DNA of 64,000 bases from an uncultured Deferribacteraceae bacterium (GCA_947039395.1 CAMQYS010000001.1:1-64000), one strand, 5' to 3'. Shown: positions 17,661 to 26,476, counted from the stretch's first letter. Program-made: numbers and translations. The notes: generated by a model from the letters alone, not told the origin.

Positions 17661-17995
17661 AAGCTAGGAACGGTTTCACTCTTATAGAGGTATTAGTTTC
17701 GCTAGTAGTATTATCTATTAGTTTAACAGCAGTATACTCTATTTTACAGAACTCACTTGGCAATATAGAGATCGCTCAAAATAAAACTTTCGTAGCTGAA
17801 ATAGGGTATGAGAGGATTATCAGAGAGATCACTTATCCTAACGCAGTCTATAGCGATAAAGAAGAGCACGATGGAAAAACTGTAAACTATACATTTGAAA
17901 GAGAAAGCACTCCGATACCTACTGTTATCGAGGTGACTATGACCGTATCAACTGATGAAGCCTCAACAATATTTGTCTACTATGTGCAAGAGTAA
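17657..17995 (+). CDS. gspI: Type II secretion minor pseudopilin GspI
   Basis: A 112-aa minor pseudopilin that, with GspJ and GspK, forms the tip of the type II secretion pseudopilus. Leader MKARNG is followed by FTLIEVLVSLVVLSISLTAVY, with cleavage expected after Gly6 and Glu at mature position 5. The short length and the second-half pattern match GspI. Its ATG overlaps the gspH stop (ATGA), implying translational coupling, and gspJ follows three bases after its stop. Confidence 0.93.
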   Translation: MKARNGFTLIEVLVSLVVLSISLTAVYSILQNSLGNIEIAQNKTFVAEIGYERIIREITYPNAVYSDKEEHDGKTVNYTFERESTPIPTVIEVTMTVSTDEASTIFVYYVQE

Positions 17996-17998
17996 ATT

Positions 17999-18511
17999 AT
18001 GAGAAACGGATTTACTATAATAGAACTACTAATATCGCTATTTATCTCATCGTTTGTTGCAATGGGATTATTTTCTGTTATATCATCTATATCTGATATA
18101 CGAGAAGGGATAGTTGACTCTAGTAACAATATTATGACAAAAGAAAAGTTATCATTAATTATTAACAGAGATACAAGAATGATGATAGATACAGGATTTA
18201 CTGTTGACTCATCAGAAGATAAGCGTAAATTAAAGTTCAACACATTTAATAGTTTAAGATTTAATAAATCTGTACCTGTTGAGGTTTTATATTATATTGA
18301 TAATGATAAATATCTTATTAGAAAAGAGAGTAATGTTCAACTACTCTATGAAATGGAGATGAAATTAATTTCCAATGTAGAAGATATGCAAATGAATTTC
18401 TATGATGGTATAGAGTATCAAGAAGATAATGTTAATAAAGCAAAATTGTTAAAAATAGATATAACTATAGGGGAAAAGATAATAACTATTTTCACTGGGA
18501 TGATAAAATAG
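17999..18511 (+). CDS. gspJ: Type II secretion minor pseudopilin GspJ
   Basis: A 170-aa minor pseudopilin. The leader MRNG precedes FTIIELLISLFISSFVAMGLF, so the prepilin peptidase site (after Gly4) and Glu5 are in place. The longer C-terminal domain with DTRMM near residue 60 fits GspJ rather than GspH or GspI, and gene order (G-H-I-J-K) supports it. It is part of the continuous gsp block, three bases behind gspI and 21 bases before gspK. Confidence 0.9.
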   Translation: MRNGFTIIELLISLFISSFVAMGLFSVISSISDIREGIVDSSNNIMTKEKLSLIINRDTRMMIDTGFTVDSSEDKRKLKFNTFNSLRFNKSVPVEVLYYIDNDKYLIRKESNVQLLYEMEMKLISNVEDMQMNFYDGIEYQEDNVNKAKLLKIDITIGEKIITIFTGMIK

Positions 18512-18532
18512 TGATATACGGCGGTCTAATTA

Positions 18533-19441
18533 ATGTTTAAATTAAAAGAAGGATCTGTACTTATATCTGTGATTATAATTATAGCAGTAGCACTTAGCTT
18601 AGTTATTGTTGTGTACGAAAGAACAACTTCATCTTACAGTTCTGTCGTTAAACAACAGTATGAGTATCAGAAAGCTATCTATGCCGTAACTGCTGTTGAA
18701 GCTTTAAAATCTCTTTTTAAATATGATAATACAAGGTATGATGGACAAACTGATATTTGGAATGCTGTTCCACCTATCCCTATACAAGACGGATTTTTAA
18801 CTATTATGATTACTCCAGTTAATGCTAAATTTCCTATAAATGGACTTGCAAATGAGGATAGAGAAGTAAGAGGAAGGTATGCAGATGCATTTAGAACCTT
18901 ATTAGAAGAGAAAGAAATGCCGATTGATATCGTAGATGACACATTAAGTTATCTAGGCACAGGAGACCTTAATGCTGCACTGGTTGATGAATCCTCATCT
19001 CCTTACGGATATAGAGGTGGTAAGTTAGAAACATTAGCGGAAGCTTTCTATATTCCAGCAATCGGTGTAGAATTCAATAAGGTTGCGGAATTTACATCTA
19101 TGGGTGACCCTAACAGTAAAATAAACCTCAACTTTGCAAGTAGAGAGGTAATTGTAGCATTAATACCAGAACTTGAACCTTATGTTGATGCTATTATAAC
19201 AGCTAGAGATGAGAGTGATTTAGAAGATGTATCAGATATTTACGAGCTTATGGGTGGTTCTAGTCAAGAGACATATAATACAGCGCTTAACTTTTTTGAT
19301 GTTAAATCACAATACTTTTATGTTAAAATAGAGATAATTATACAAGACGATATAAGTTACTATCATATATTATTTGATAAAAATGGTTCTAACGTATCAG
19401 TATTAAAATATGTAGAAGGTGGAAGCATTGAATACTTCTGA
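18533..19441 (+). CDS. gspK: Type II secretion minor pseudopilin GspK
   Basis: A 302-aa tip pseudopilin. The leader ends KEG with the hydrophobic segment SVLISVIIIIAVALSLVIVVY; as is typical for GspK, mature position 5 is not Glu. The body has the GspK-specific features NAKFPINGLANEDREVR, an alpha-helical insertion domain with the SYLGTGDLNAALVDESSSPY segment, and SKINLNFASREVIVALIPEL, which resembles the helix-hairpin-helix part. Length fits the family. Its 3' end overlaps gspL. Confidence 0.93.
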   Translation: MFKLKEGSVLISVIIIIAVALSLVIVVYERTTSSYSSVVKQQYEYQKAIYAVTAVEALKSLFKYDNTRYDGQTDIWNAVPPIPIQDGFLTIMITPVNAKFPINGLANEDREVRGRYADAFRTLLEEKEMPIDIVDDTLSYLGTGDLNAALVDESSSPYGYRGGKLETLAEAFYIPAIGVEFNKVAEFTSMGDPNSKINLNFASREVIVALIPELEPYVDAIITARDESDLEDVSDIYELMGGSSQETYNTALNFFDVKSQYFYVKIEIIIQDDISYYHILFDKNGSNVSVLKYVEGGSIEYF

Positions 19442-20435
19442 AAAAATATATTATCTTAAAGATGATAAACTAAAATTGTTAAACTCTACTATAAGCTCAG
19501 AGTTTGAGCTTGTTGCAGAGATCCCTCTTCCTCAAAAATATTCGTTACTTATTGATGATGAATATCTATTCTATATGAGTATGCCTAAAGTTAATGTTAC
19601 TGGTAAAAAACTTACAGCTATTGTTAAAAACTTTGTTTCAACAAAACTTCCAGGGGAAGATATCTCCCTTTTAGCTTTTCTAGTTTTAGGTAATAGTATA
19701 GTAATTACAATCATATCAGAAAGATTTAAAGAGATAATAACATCTCATATGTTAATGTTTTCAAATGCGATAAAAGTATCAAGTCCGTTTATTGAGTTGA
19801 TATCAAGATACTCTGATTTTATATATTTTGACGGTAATAAAATATATGAGATAAAAGATAATAGTATCAGTAATAAATCAACTTATGAAGATGTAGCACT
19901 TAATTCAGAACAATTTATAGAAGATATGGATGGATTACTAAATAATATTCGATTTCCATTTGTCAAAAAAAAATCTAGACTACATAACTTTCCTATGTTA
20001 CTACCAGCTGTATCACTAGCTTCTTTATATCTTATTTTTGTAATTGGAAATATAATTTCAGTATCAAAATATAAAAAAATTGAAGCAGAATATTCTACGA
20101 TGCTTAGTACCATATATACAGAAACAGGGGTTGCAGGCACAGCTGATCCTTACGGTGTTCTTCTATCAAGAGCTAATAAAAAAAATATCAGTTTTGATGG
20201 TGAAAGGTTAATTAAAATCCTTGATGAAATATCTACTGTACCGAAAGAAGATATACAATTAGAATCCTTTTCATATAGAGATAAATCTTTTAGAGTTAAT
20301 GGTATCGCAAAAGATTTTACTGTGTTAGAAAAATTTGAAAAAGAGATGGAAATTAAAACAAAAGAAGAAGTCACAATAACTGATAGTAAAACATCACAAA
20401 ATGGTGTTGTATTTTCGTTGAGGTATGAGAAATGA
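19428..20435 (+). CDS. gspL: Type II secretion platform protein GspL
   Basis: Inner-membrane assembly-platform protein that links the cytoplasmic ATPase GspE to GspM. A cytoplasmic N-terminal domain of about 180 aa is followed by one membrane helix (PMLLPAVSLASLYLIFVIGN) and a periplasmic C-terminal domain with the ferredoxin-like pattern common to GspL/PilN (LIKILDEISTVPKEDIQLESF). Sequence is divergent; the assignment leans on topology and position. The start is probably TTG 19428 after ggtggaag, overlapping the gspK end; a GTG at 19419 is an alternative. It overlaps gspM by ATGA. Confidence 0.85.
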   Translation: MNTSEKIYYLKDDKLKLLNSTISSEFELVAEIPLPQKYSLLIDDEYLFYMSMPKVNVTGKKLTAIVKNFVSTKLPGEDISLLAFLVLGNSIVITIISERFKEIITSHMLMFSNAIKVSSPFIELISRYSDFIYFDGNKIYEIKDNSISNKSTYEDVALNSEQFIEDMDGLLNNIRFPFVKKKSRLHNFPMLLPAVSLASLYLIFVIGNIISVSKYKKIEAEYSTMLSTIYTETGVAGTADPYGVLLSRANKKNISFDGERLIKILDEISTVPKEDIQLESFSYRDKSFRVNGIAKDFTVLEKFEKEMEIKTKEEVTITDSKTSQNGVVFSLRYEK

Positions 20436-20908
20436 GAAAATATTATGAAGCAAATAAACAGAAAATACTTATCATATTTATAATTGTAACTAGTGTGTTC
20501 TTCTTATTTTATTGGACATTTATATTTTTTAATAGTAAAAAAGAAACATATATAGCATCATCAGATCTTTTATATTCGCAACTTGGAAAAGCATTAGGTT
20601 TAAAACAAACTTTAGAACAGAGTAATAGTATTGTAAATGAAGTTACAATAGGATTATTAGGATTTACTCAAGAACTTGCTAATAAAAAAGGTGTATCTAC
20701 AAAACTTGTAACTCTTAGACCTATTAAAAGTGATCAAGATTTTGAACATGTAAATATAAGATTAGAGTCTATGTATTATACCGAAGTGATTAACGTTATC
20801 TCAGAGTTTGAACGCTATAATAATCTTTGGATAAAAGCTGTAACTTTAACTCCTAGATACGATGATAAAAAATTAGTAGATATAAATATGGAGGTAGTAA
20901 AATTTTAG
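20432..20908 (+). CDS. gspM: Type II secretion platform protein GspM-like
   Basis: A 158-aa protein with a short cytoplasmic tail, one membrane helix (ILIIFIIVTSVFFLFYWTFIFF) and a periplasmic domain that starts with a likely coiled helix and ends in a small alpha/beta fold. This is the GspM/PilO arrangement, and the position directly behind gspL, with an ATGA overlap, is where gspM belongs. Sequence conservation in this family is weak, so the call depends on context. The end overlaps the proposed ATT start of gspN. Confidence 0.8.
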   Translation: MRKYYEANKQKILIIFIIVTSVFFLFYWTFIFFNSKKETYIASSDLLYSQLGKALGLKQTLEQSNSIVNEVTIGLLGFTQELANKKGVSTKLVTLRPIKSDQDFEHVNIRLESMYYTEVINVISEFERYNNLWIKAVTLTPRYDDKKLVDINMEVVKF

Positions 20909-21693
20909 ATTCAATTATAAAATCAGTATACTCATTTATTTACAATATAAGAGGTAACCTTAAAAAAACCTTACTATCAATTTTAACATTTATGTTATCA
21001 GCAGTAATTGTTTTAATTATTTTATTTCCTTATAATGAAGTTGCTACAAAATATATAAATGAAAATTTAGATAAACTACCTATTAAAATATCTTATGAAA
21101 CCCTTAATATCTCTCCTCTTGGTTCAGAAATTGAGGATATATCTATTGATAATAAGTTGAATATAGATGTAGTAGAGTTATCATATAACCCTATCACAGC
21201 AATTTTTAGACGGATAGGATTTGATATAATAAGCGATCTATTTATTGCAACTGGAAAATTAAAAGGAAGTACAGTTGAAACAGATATACGTTTATCGCTT
21301 GATACTTTAACTAAATTAATCCCAGCTAAAGCAACAGGAGCTGGAGATTTTAGCACAACAGGAGCTGTTAATTTAGGAATAGAATACTTAATTGATAATA
21401 TGTCTGGAAATATTAATATCGACTCATCAGCTTTAACTGTCGTAACGCCGTTTATGACACTTGATATTGATTCATTAACAGCCAATGCCTCTTTAAATGG
21501 CAATACATTAAAAATTGACAGCATTAAAGCAACTGGTAAATCTCAACTTGAAGGATCAGGAGTTATAACCCTCAATATGAAATCCTTGATAGACTCATCA
21601 ATTGATATTAAAGGAACTGTTAATCTATCTGGATTAAAATCAGGGTTTAGATTAACAGGAAGGTTTAGAAACCCTAGCTTTAAACTTCAATAA
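20902..21693 (+). CDS. gspN: Type II secretion protein GspN-like, probable ATT start
   Basis: One N-terminal hydrophobic helix (LLSILTFMLSAVIVLIILF) and a beta-rich periplasmic domain with the LPIKISYETLNISPLGSEI, EVDIRLSLD-type and SGFRLTGRFRNPSF segments seen in GspN/AsmA-like proteins. Gene order supports GspN. The first ATG (20992) is in the middle of the membrane helix and lacks a ribosome site. Upstream the frame is open, and an ATT at 20902 sits 7 bases behind a perfect ggagg, giving 263 aa with the expected basic residues (NLKKT) before the helix. No ATG, GTG or TTG exists between. The role of GspN in secretion is not settled even in model systems. Confidence 0.75.
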   Translation: MLDSIIKSVYSFIYNIRGNLKKTLLSILTFMLSAVIVLIILFPYNEVATKYINENLDKLPIKISYETLNISPLGSEIEDISIDNKLNIDVVELSYNPITAIFRRIGFDIISDLFIATGKLKGSTVETDIRLSLDTLTKLIPAKATGAGDFSTTGAVNLGIEYLIDNMSGNINIDSSALTVVTPFMTLDIDSLTANASLNGNTLKIDSIKATGKSQLEGSGVITLNMKSLIDSSIDIKGTVNLSGLKSGFRLTGRFRNPSFKLQ

Positions 21694-21827
21694 ATAATAA
21701 AAAATTCGTAACCAAAATGTACGATTGGTAGACTATGTATATAGAGAGAAATTTTTCTGTATAATTTTATATAATACATAAAAAATAGAGAGCAAAACTC
21801 TTTAGTTTTTTATATAATGGATAAAAA

Positions 21828-22889
21828 ATGAGATATATTTTAATTATAATAACTGTACTGTTTTCAATATCTGAAGTAGCATTTGCTCAACATTTTAATG
21901 TATGTGATGAGGGTAAGACATATATAGATTCAAAGTGTATAGATAATAAGTTATTGCCTGAAGTAAAAGCTATTAAGCTGAATGAGATCAACCTACTAAA
22001 TGGTAAAATTAAATCAATTTTTGATAAACTTAACAATATCACAACATCAGTAGAGAACGACTCATTTAGTTCATCAAATCATAACGAAATAAAATCTCTA
22101 TCTAAAAATATTATAAAATACGTAAATGTAAAGCTAGATGCAAGGAAATCTATGTATGCTTATATAGGAGATGAGTACTCTAATAAGGACTCTTCATCAT
22201 GTATGAGTTGTAGAAATAAAAATAATAAGCATAAAAATAAATCTAATAGAGTAAGAAATAATAAACACGGACATGATAACACTAAGAGTACTGTTATTGC
22301 AGATACAAACACAGTAAATTATAACGCAAAAAAAGAAGATGCAATGAATAATAATTTAAGAGAGGCTACTGCAAGATATAATAATACTGAAACAGATATC
22401 ACTACTTCAAAAGATAATAACTCAAAACAACATAACGGATGTTTTCATAGAGGATATACAAGAGTTAGAGATGGTATAGGCTTATCTGTGTATAAAGCAA
22501 CGTTTGATCTATATAGCATATTTAATAAAGCTTCAATATCTAATCTACATATGAGAGAGATAAGCAATAAACATAGTGCAGAATTGCAACTGTTAAATGA
22601 TAATTTAGTATCATCATTTACGAACTACGATCTATACTACTCTAATTTATCAGGTGCTAAAGTGGATCAACAAAATATAGATAAATATAGAACAGAATAT
22701 TTAGCAGCTATAGAGAACTCTATAACGTTTTTAGTAAGTACATATAAGACTGAAATATCTAAGCTTAGTAGTGAAAATTTAGAGAAAGTTAAGAGTGTTC
22801 GTACCAATATGTTTAAAAACAAATTTGATAGATATAATAAGAGAAATAAAAGAACAATTCAGTTAATTGAAAAATTAACATCTGAATAA
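21828..22889 (+). CDS. Secreted protein of unknown family (paralogue of the 26.5 kb gene)
   Basis: I do not recognise this 353-aa protein. It has a clear signal peptide (YILIIITVLFSISEVAFAQ), then a helical, Asn/Lys/Ser-rich body. There are two Cys near the mature N-terminus (CDEGKTYIDSKC) and a CMSC pair near residue 125 in a basic, low-complexity stretch. Segments NEINLLNGKIKSIFDKL, IKSLSKNIIKYV and the C-terminal YLAAIENSITFLVSTYKTEI align by eye with counterparts in the 26477-27250 product, so the two are probably distant paralogues, this one having a ~100-residue low-complexity insertion. It follows the gsp operon by 134 bp and could be a secreted substrate; that is speculation. Confidence 0.75.
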   Translation: MRYILIIITVLFSISEVAFAQHFNVCDEGKTYIDSKCIDNKLLPEVKAIKLNEINLLNGKIKSIFDKLNNITTSVENDSFSSSNHNEIKSLSKNIIKYVNVKLDARKSMYAYIGDEYSNKDSSSCMSCRNKNNKHKNKSNRVRNNKHGHDNTKSTVIADTNTVNYNAKKEDAMNNNLREATARYNNTETDITTSKDNNSKQHNGCFHRGYTRVRDGIGLSVYKATFDLYSIFNKASISNLHMREISNKHSAELQLLNDNLVSSFTNYDLYYSNLSGAKVDQQNIDKYRTEYLAAIENSITFLVSTYKTEISKLSSENLEKVKSVRTNMFKNKFDRYNKRNKRTIQLIEKLTSE

Positions 22890-23105
22890 GTTTTTAATCG
22901 TTATTAAAAATATCGTAACCATAACCTTTTTTTGTTACTATCACATTTAGAGTGCTAATATTTTTTGTAGCACTTTAACCACCTAAACAAAAACCTTCAT
23001 TATAACCTATTCATCATCTTATCTATTTTATAAAATAAATTTGTTTTTATTATAATATATTGATACAATATTTATGCTAGCATTCAATATGTCAATGATG
23101 AACAT

Positions 23106-24021
23106 ATGGATAAAAACTTGAAAACACTTTTTAGCAGATTTTCGAATAGTATCGGTTGGACCAATGGTGTAGTTTCTGATTAGGATTTCTTAGAGGCAAA
23201 AAAACTGGATATATGTTTGATTATCCAGAGGTAATAAGCCACGATGAAACATTAAAACAACTTCATGATTTTTAGAAAAGATCAAACTTGTTGATGTTGC
23301 AAACGCATTTTTATATAGCCTCTCAACTCGTAAATTAGAGTATCGCTCTGCACTTGGAAGCTACTGGTACGCTATTTCAATTACTGAACATAAATAAACT
23401 TACACAACAAGTTATAAGTTTTGTTACTGGTATAAATGAGATAACTCGAAAAAAGAGTATAAGTAAAATAAAGGATATAATGTTCTCAATTTTACGCGAT
23501 ATAAATGGGGGAGGTATAGGACATGATCGCCTACATTATGCGTTATTTGATCTAACTCAATTTTTGTTATTACCTAAAGTTATACCCTCATCAGAAAATA
23601 TAGAAATACTAGAAAAAAATAAACTGCATAAAAGATTTAGAGCCTCATAATAAAGCAGGTAAATATGCTAACTATATTACTAAACAAAAAATTATAAAAT
23701 CTAACAATGATGAAATAGAAACAATATTAGATATTTAAGGTATTACAGGTATTCTATCAACTTAACAAGATCCTTGTTACGCCGATAAATTGATTAACGT
23801 AGTTGATCGTGCCCCATTTGAACATACAAATGATTTCTCATACCCATTAAACAGATGGCACACAAGAGACGGTGTAAATACTAAACGGTTTGATATAATT
23901 TTTGCAGAAGTGTTAGAAGCTCATCGCAATAGTGATCAAAAGTAGAATAGTTACAACAGTAATACAAAATAAAGTAATTGAACCAGACATACTAAGTAGA
24001 GTAGCTTCAGCAGTTGTATAA
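23106..24021 (+). pseudogene. Multiply broken remnant of an unidentified ~300-aa protein gene
   Basis: Coding blocks in changing frames read as one protein when joined: MDKNLKTLFSRFSNSIGW (from 23106, stop after 25 codons), GYMFDYPEVISHDETLKQL, VDVANAFLYSLSTRKL, then a 98-aa open piece (23354-23650) with LHYALFDLTQFLLLPK, then LEPHNKAGKYANYITK, then PLNRWHTRDGVNTKRFDII, and finally VIEPDILSRVASAV ending at 24021. At least five stops or frameshifts separate them, so it cannot make a full product. I do not know the family. It lies in a decayed stretch between the two secreted-protein paralogues, on the same strand as its neighbours. Confidence 0.75.
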
Positions 24022-24113
24022 AGTAAAATAGGCGTGCTAAGTAATCTGAAATAAATTTATAGATAGTTGAAAAATAATTTAAATAATATATTTAAAAATT
24101 AAAGGATAAAAAA

Positions 24114-25061
24114 ATGTTTAGTTTAGATAAAAATGATGTTACTAATTCTCACGCAATGTCTATTCGTTTCAATCCATATTTAAAAAGAACAGAGTGGACA
24201 GATATCGCAGAGTACACTGAAAAGTATTATTTAGATTTTTTAAAAGGTAAAGATTACGGTGAGTTAATAATTACCAACGTTTATTTCTACTTAGAAGAAA
24301 CTCCAGATTTTTCTTTACAGAAAGATGTTGTAAATCTATCTACTGTTTTAAGTATTCCCAAAATAGCAATACTTAACATACATTTTGATTTCAAAACTTT
24401 TAAGGCTTTATCTAAGAAAAAACAGAACGAGGTTGCGATAAATACAATCCTTTATCTCTTAAAATATTGGCAAAATAACTTAAAAATACCGAAACATATG
24501 AATATAGACGAACTTGTCCAAGATTTTGAAACGCATCTTAAAAACAACAATATACTTATGAATAAAAAGGAACTTTCAGAAATTATTATTAAAATAACAA
24601 ACCCATTTAATGTTACTTTTTCAAAACATAAATTAATCGGTGTAGATCAAAAAGGAAATCCACCTATTTTGTTTAATGATAGTGAATTAGATATTTTTTT
24701 TAATACCCGTATCTACAATATGGATTTTGGACAATCAGTAAGAGAGATTTTTATATCTTACGATATTTTTGATTTTGAGAATAAAGAAGTTTTAGAGAAA
24801 TATTTTAATAACGATATCGAATTTAAATACGGAAAAAATAAAGACCTATTTATAGCACATCAGTTTGATATAAACCGTTTTATCTACGATGATGATTATT
24901 TAGATCAAACAAGATTAGGACAAATTCAAGAGTTACACGCTGGTATTTTAGAGATGATATTAAAAATAAATAGTATGAAAAGAAAACCTAAATTTTTAGA
25001 TGTTGAGAAGTTATATGATGTAGTTGATAAAATATTTTTAGAGTTTGAAAGTAAATTATAG
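24114..25061 (+). CDS. Orphan cytoplasmic protein of unknown function
   Basis: A 315-aa intact ORF with a good ribosome site (aaagga) and codon use like its neighbours, but no family I can recognise. There is no signal peptide or membrane helix. It is charged and rich in Lys, Asp, Phe and Tyr, with likely alternating alpha/beta structure; FFNTRIYNMDFGQSVREIFISYDIFDF is followed by an acidic C-terminal half. Small, orphan, accessory-type genes next to pseudogenes are often immunity, antitoxin or phage-response genes, but nothing here proves that. The last codons (coding for EFESKL) and stop are duplicated downstream as a 55-bp repeat. Confidence 0.7.
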   Translation: MFSLDKNDVTNSHAMSIRFNPYLKRTEWTDIAEYTEKYYLDFLKGKDYGELIITNVYFYLEETPDFSLQKDVVNLSTVLSIPKIAILNIHFDFKTFKALSKKKQNEVAINTILYLLKYWQNNLKIPKHMNIDELVQDFETHLKNNNILMNKKELSEIIIKITNPFNVTFSKHKLIGVDQKGNPPILFNDSELDIFFNTRIYNMDFGQSVREIFISYDIFDFENKEVLEKYFNNDIEFKYGKNKDLFIAHQFDINRFIYDDDYLDQTRLGQIQELHAGILEMILKINSMKRKPKFLDVEKLYDVVDKIFLEFESKL

Positions 25062-25170
25062 AGAAATTATATAATACACTTGGCAAGATATTTTAGAGTT
25101 TGAAAGTAAATTATAGAGAAATTATATAATACACTTGGCAAGATATTTTAAAGTTTGAAAGTAAATAGAG
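25032..25170. repeat. 55-bp tandem duplication of the preceding ORF's 3' end
   Basis: The sequence gagtttgaaagtaaattata begins at 25041 (inside the coding sequence, including its stop) and again at 25096, and a third diverged copy begins at 25151. The first two copies match over the full 55 bp except for one T in a T-run; the third is shorter by a few bases. The near-identity of copies 1 and 2 points to a recent duplication. The repeat ends about 150 bp before the convergent Sel1 gene. Confidence 0.93.
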
Positions 25171-25323
25171 AATTATATACTCTTAGGGTTTGATAATACT
25201 AAAATATTATAAATTTTAAAAGTTGTGATACCTTTCCAATAAAGAAAATTTTATTCATGCTAGAAATTTATAATAACTTTTGAATATAGATTTAGGTATC
25301 ATATAAATTATTACAAATATAAC

Positions 25324-25788
25324 CTACTTAACTAATCCGTTTTTATCTCTTGCGTATTGGCTTCGTAGATGTAAATATTCATCACAAGCAATTTGTCTTC
25401 CTAGCATACAAGAACGGTTGAACATTCTTATCGCATTCGTTATACTAAGCGGTACACCTTGTCCATACTTATACATTCTACCCACCATATAACAGCCGTT
25501 AGAGTTACCTGCTCCACAAGATAGATTAAATAACGATAATGCTTTATCAAAATCTTGTCCAACTTCCATTCCAGAATAATATAGCGAACCTAGAGCCATA
25601 CATTGATGTGAATATCCTGCTTTACAATTTCTTGAATAGTTAGCAAAATTATCCTCATACACTTTATCACCATACTCCTTAGGTCTTGGCAACTGTAATG
25701 CAAAAAGCGATGAAGGTATTAAAAGTGATAAGAGTAGAAAAAGTATAGTAACTTTTATCGACGATATTGACATATATTTAATTTTCAT
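25324..25788 (-). CDS. Secreted Sel1-repeat protein
   Basis: A 154-aa protein with an N-terminal signal sequence (VTILFLLLSLLIPSSLFA) and two to three Sel1-like repeats: CKAGYSHQCMALGSLYYSG, CGAGNSNGCYMVGRMYKYG and a shorter CMLGRQIACDEYLHLRS. The paired cysteines in each repeat, seven or eight residues apart, are those of the Hcp (Helicobacter cysteine-rich protein) subgroup, where they form disulfides in the periplasm or outside the cell. Such proteins mediate protein contacts. An aagg ribosome site precedes the ATG. It is on the minus strand, convergent with the orphan ORF. Confidence 0.88.
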   Translation of the reverse strand: MKIKYMSISSIKVTILFLLLSLLIPSSLFALQLPRPKEYGDKVYEDNFANYSRNCKAGYSHQCMALGSLYYSGMEVGQDFDKALSLFNLSCGAGNSNGCYMVGRMYKYGQGVPLSITNAIRMFNRSCMLGRQIACDEYLHLRSQYARDKNGLVK

Positions 25789-25874
25789 ATAAAACCTTTA
25801 TAATTATCTTTAGTAACTATCATATCGTAAAATTTTTGAGATAGTAAAACTTTATATGAGATTAATATAAAATT

Positions 25875-26396
25875 TTAAAGTAGTTTATCTATTAAGGATA
25901 TTCCTGCAATCCCTGTAAATCCATTTGATATCAATCTATCGTAGCTATCTAACGTAACGCCACCTAATGCGTAAACTTTTTTATGAACATCAATCTGTAT
26001 ATCTCCTAAAGGATAAACCGTATCATATTTTGATCTGTATATCGGACTTAAAGTAAAGTAATCAGCATTAACTCTATCTATCTCATTAAGCGAATGTGCT
26101 GAATATCCAACAATTAGATTATTAAACACACTTTTAATTGTATCAACATTAACACTCAAACTATTTAGATGTACTCCATCGAACTCTAAAATCGTAGCGA
26201 TCGTAGCACTTTCTGATAAGATTAACCTACTCTTTTTAATCTGATCTCTTAATATTTTAGCTCTATTAAATATTTCAATTTTATCTATATCTTTAATTCT
26301 GTACCAGATATAACTACATTTTCCATCAATTTTCCTAGCTATATCAAGATAGTTATCCATATACACATTATGATCTAAAACTGTAATAATATTCAT
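25875..26396 (-). CDS. ThiE/TenI-like thiamine phosphate synthase family protein
   Basis: About 173 aa, short for ThiE (about 210). Order of motifs resembles the ThiE/TenI TIM barrel: LILSESATIATILEFDGVHL, then VGYSAHSLNEIDRVNADYFT, LSPIY, and the C-terminal YALGGVTLDSYDRLISNGFTGIAGI. The NADYFTLSPIY and ALGGV parts match the family's phosphate region, but the PxTxTK-type loop and the Asp-rich diphosphate site of true ThiE are not obvious, so TenI-like aminase or a reduced ThiE are both possible. I prefer ATG 26396; an upstream TTG at 26411 sits directly on a run of ten T (minus strand). No ribosome site is visible for either. Confidence 0.7.
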   Translation of the reverse strand: MNIITVLDHNVYMDNYLDIARKIDGKCSYIWYRIKDIDKIEIFNRAKILRDQIKKSRLILSESATIATILEFDGVHLNSLSVNVDTIKSVFNNLIVGYSAHSLNEIDRVNADYFTLSPIYRSKYDTVYPLGDIQIDVHKKVYALGGVTLDSYDRLISNGFTGIAGISLIDKLL

Positions 26397-26476
26397 ATTA
26401 GAACTATACAAAAAAAAAATTGCAATATCTATAGTTAATTTATATACTCTATATCATAGATGATAGGAGATATGTG

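Noticed and set aside
22892-22911. A/T-only inverted repeat (tttttaat / attaaaaa) after the 21.8 kb gene
   Set aside because: Eight-base A-T stem without any G-C pair is too weak to be called a terminator in such AT-rich DNA.
22951-22974. CIRCE-like element: gagtgctaa and tagcact half-sites with a short spacer
   Set aside because: The half-sites are in the order opposite to CIRCE (TTAGCACTC-N9-GAGTGCTAA) and no chaperone gene follows; it is a simple AT-loop hairpin, and no T-run makes it a good terminator.
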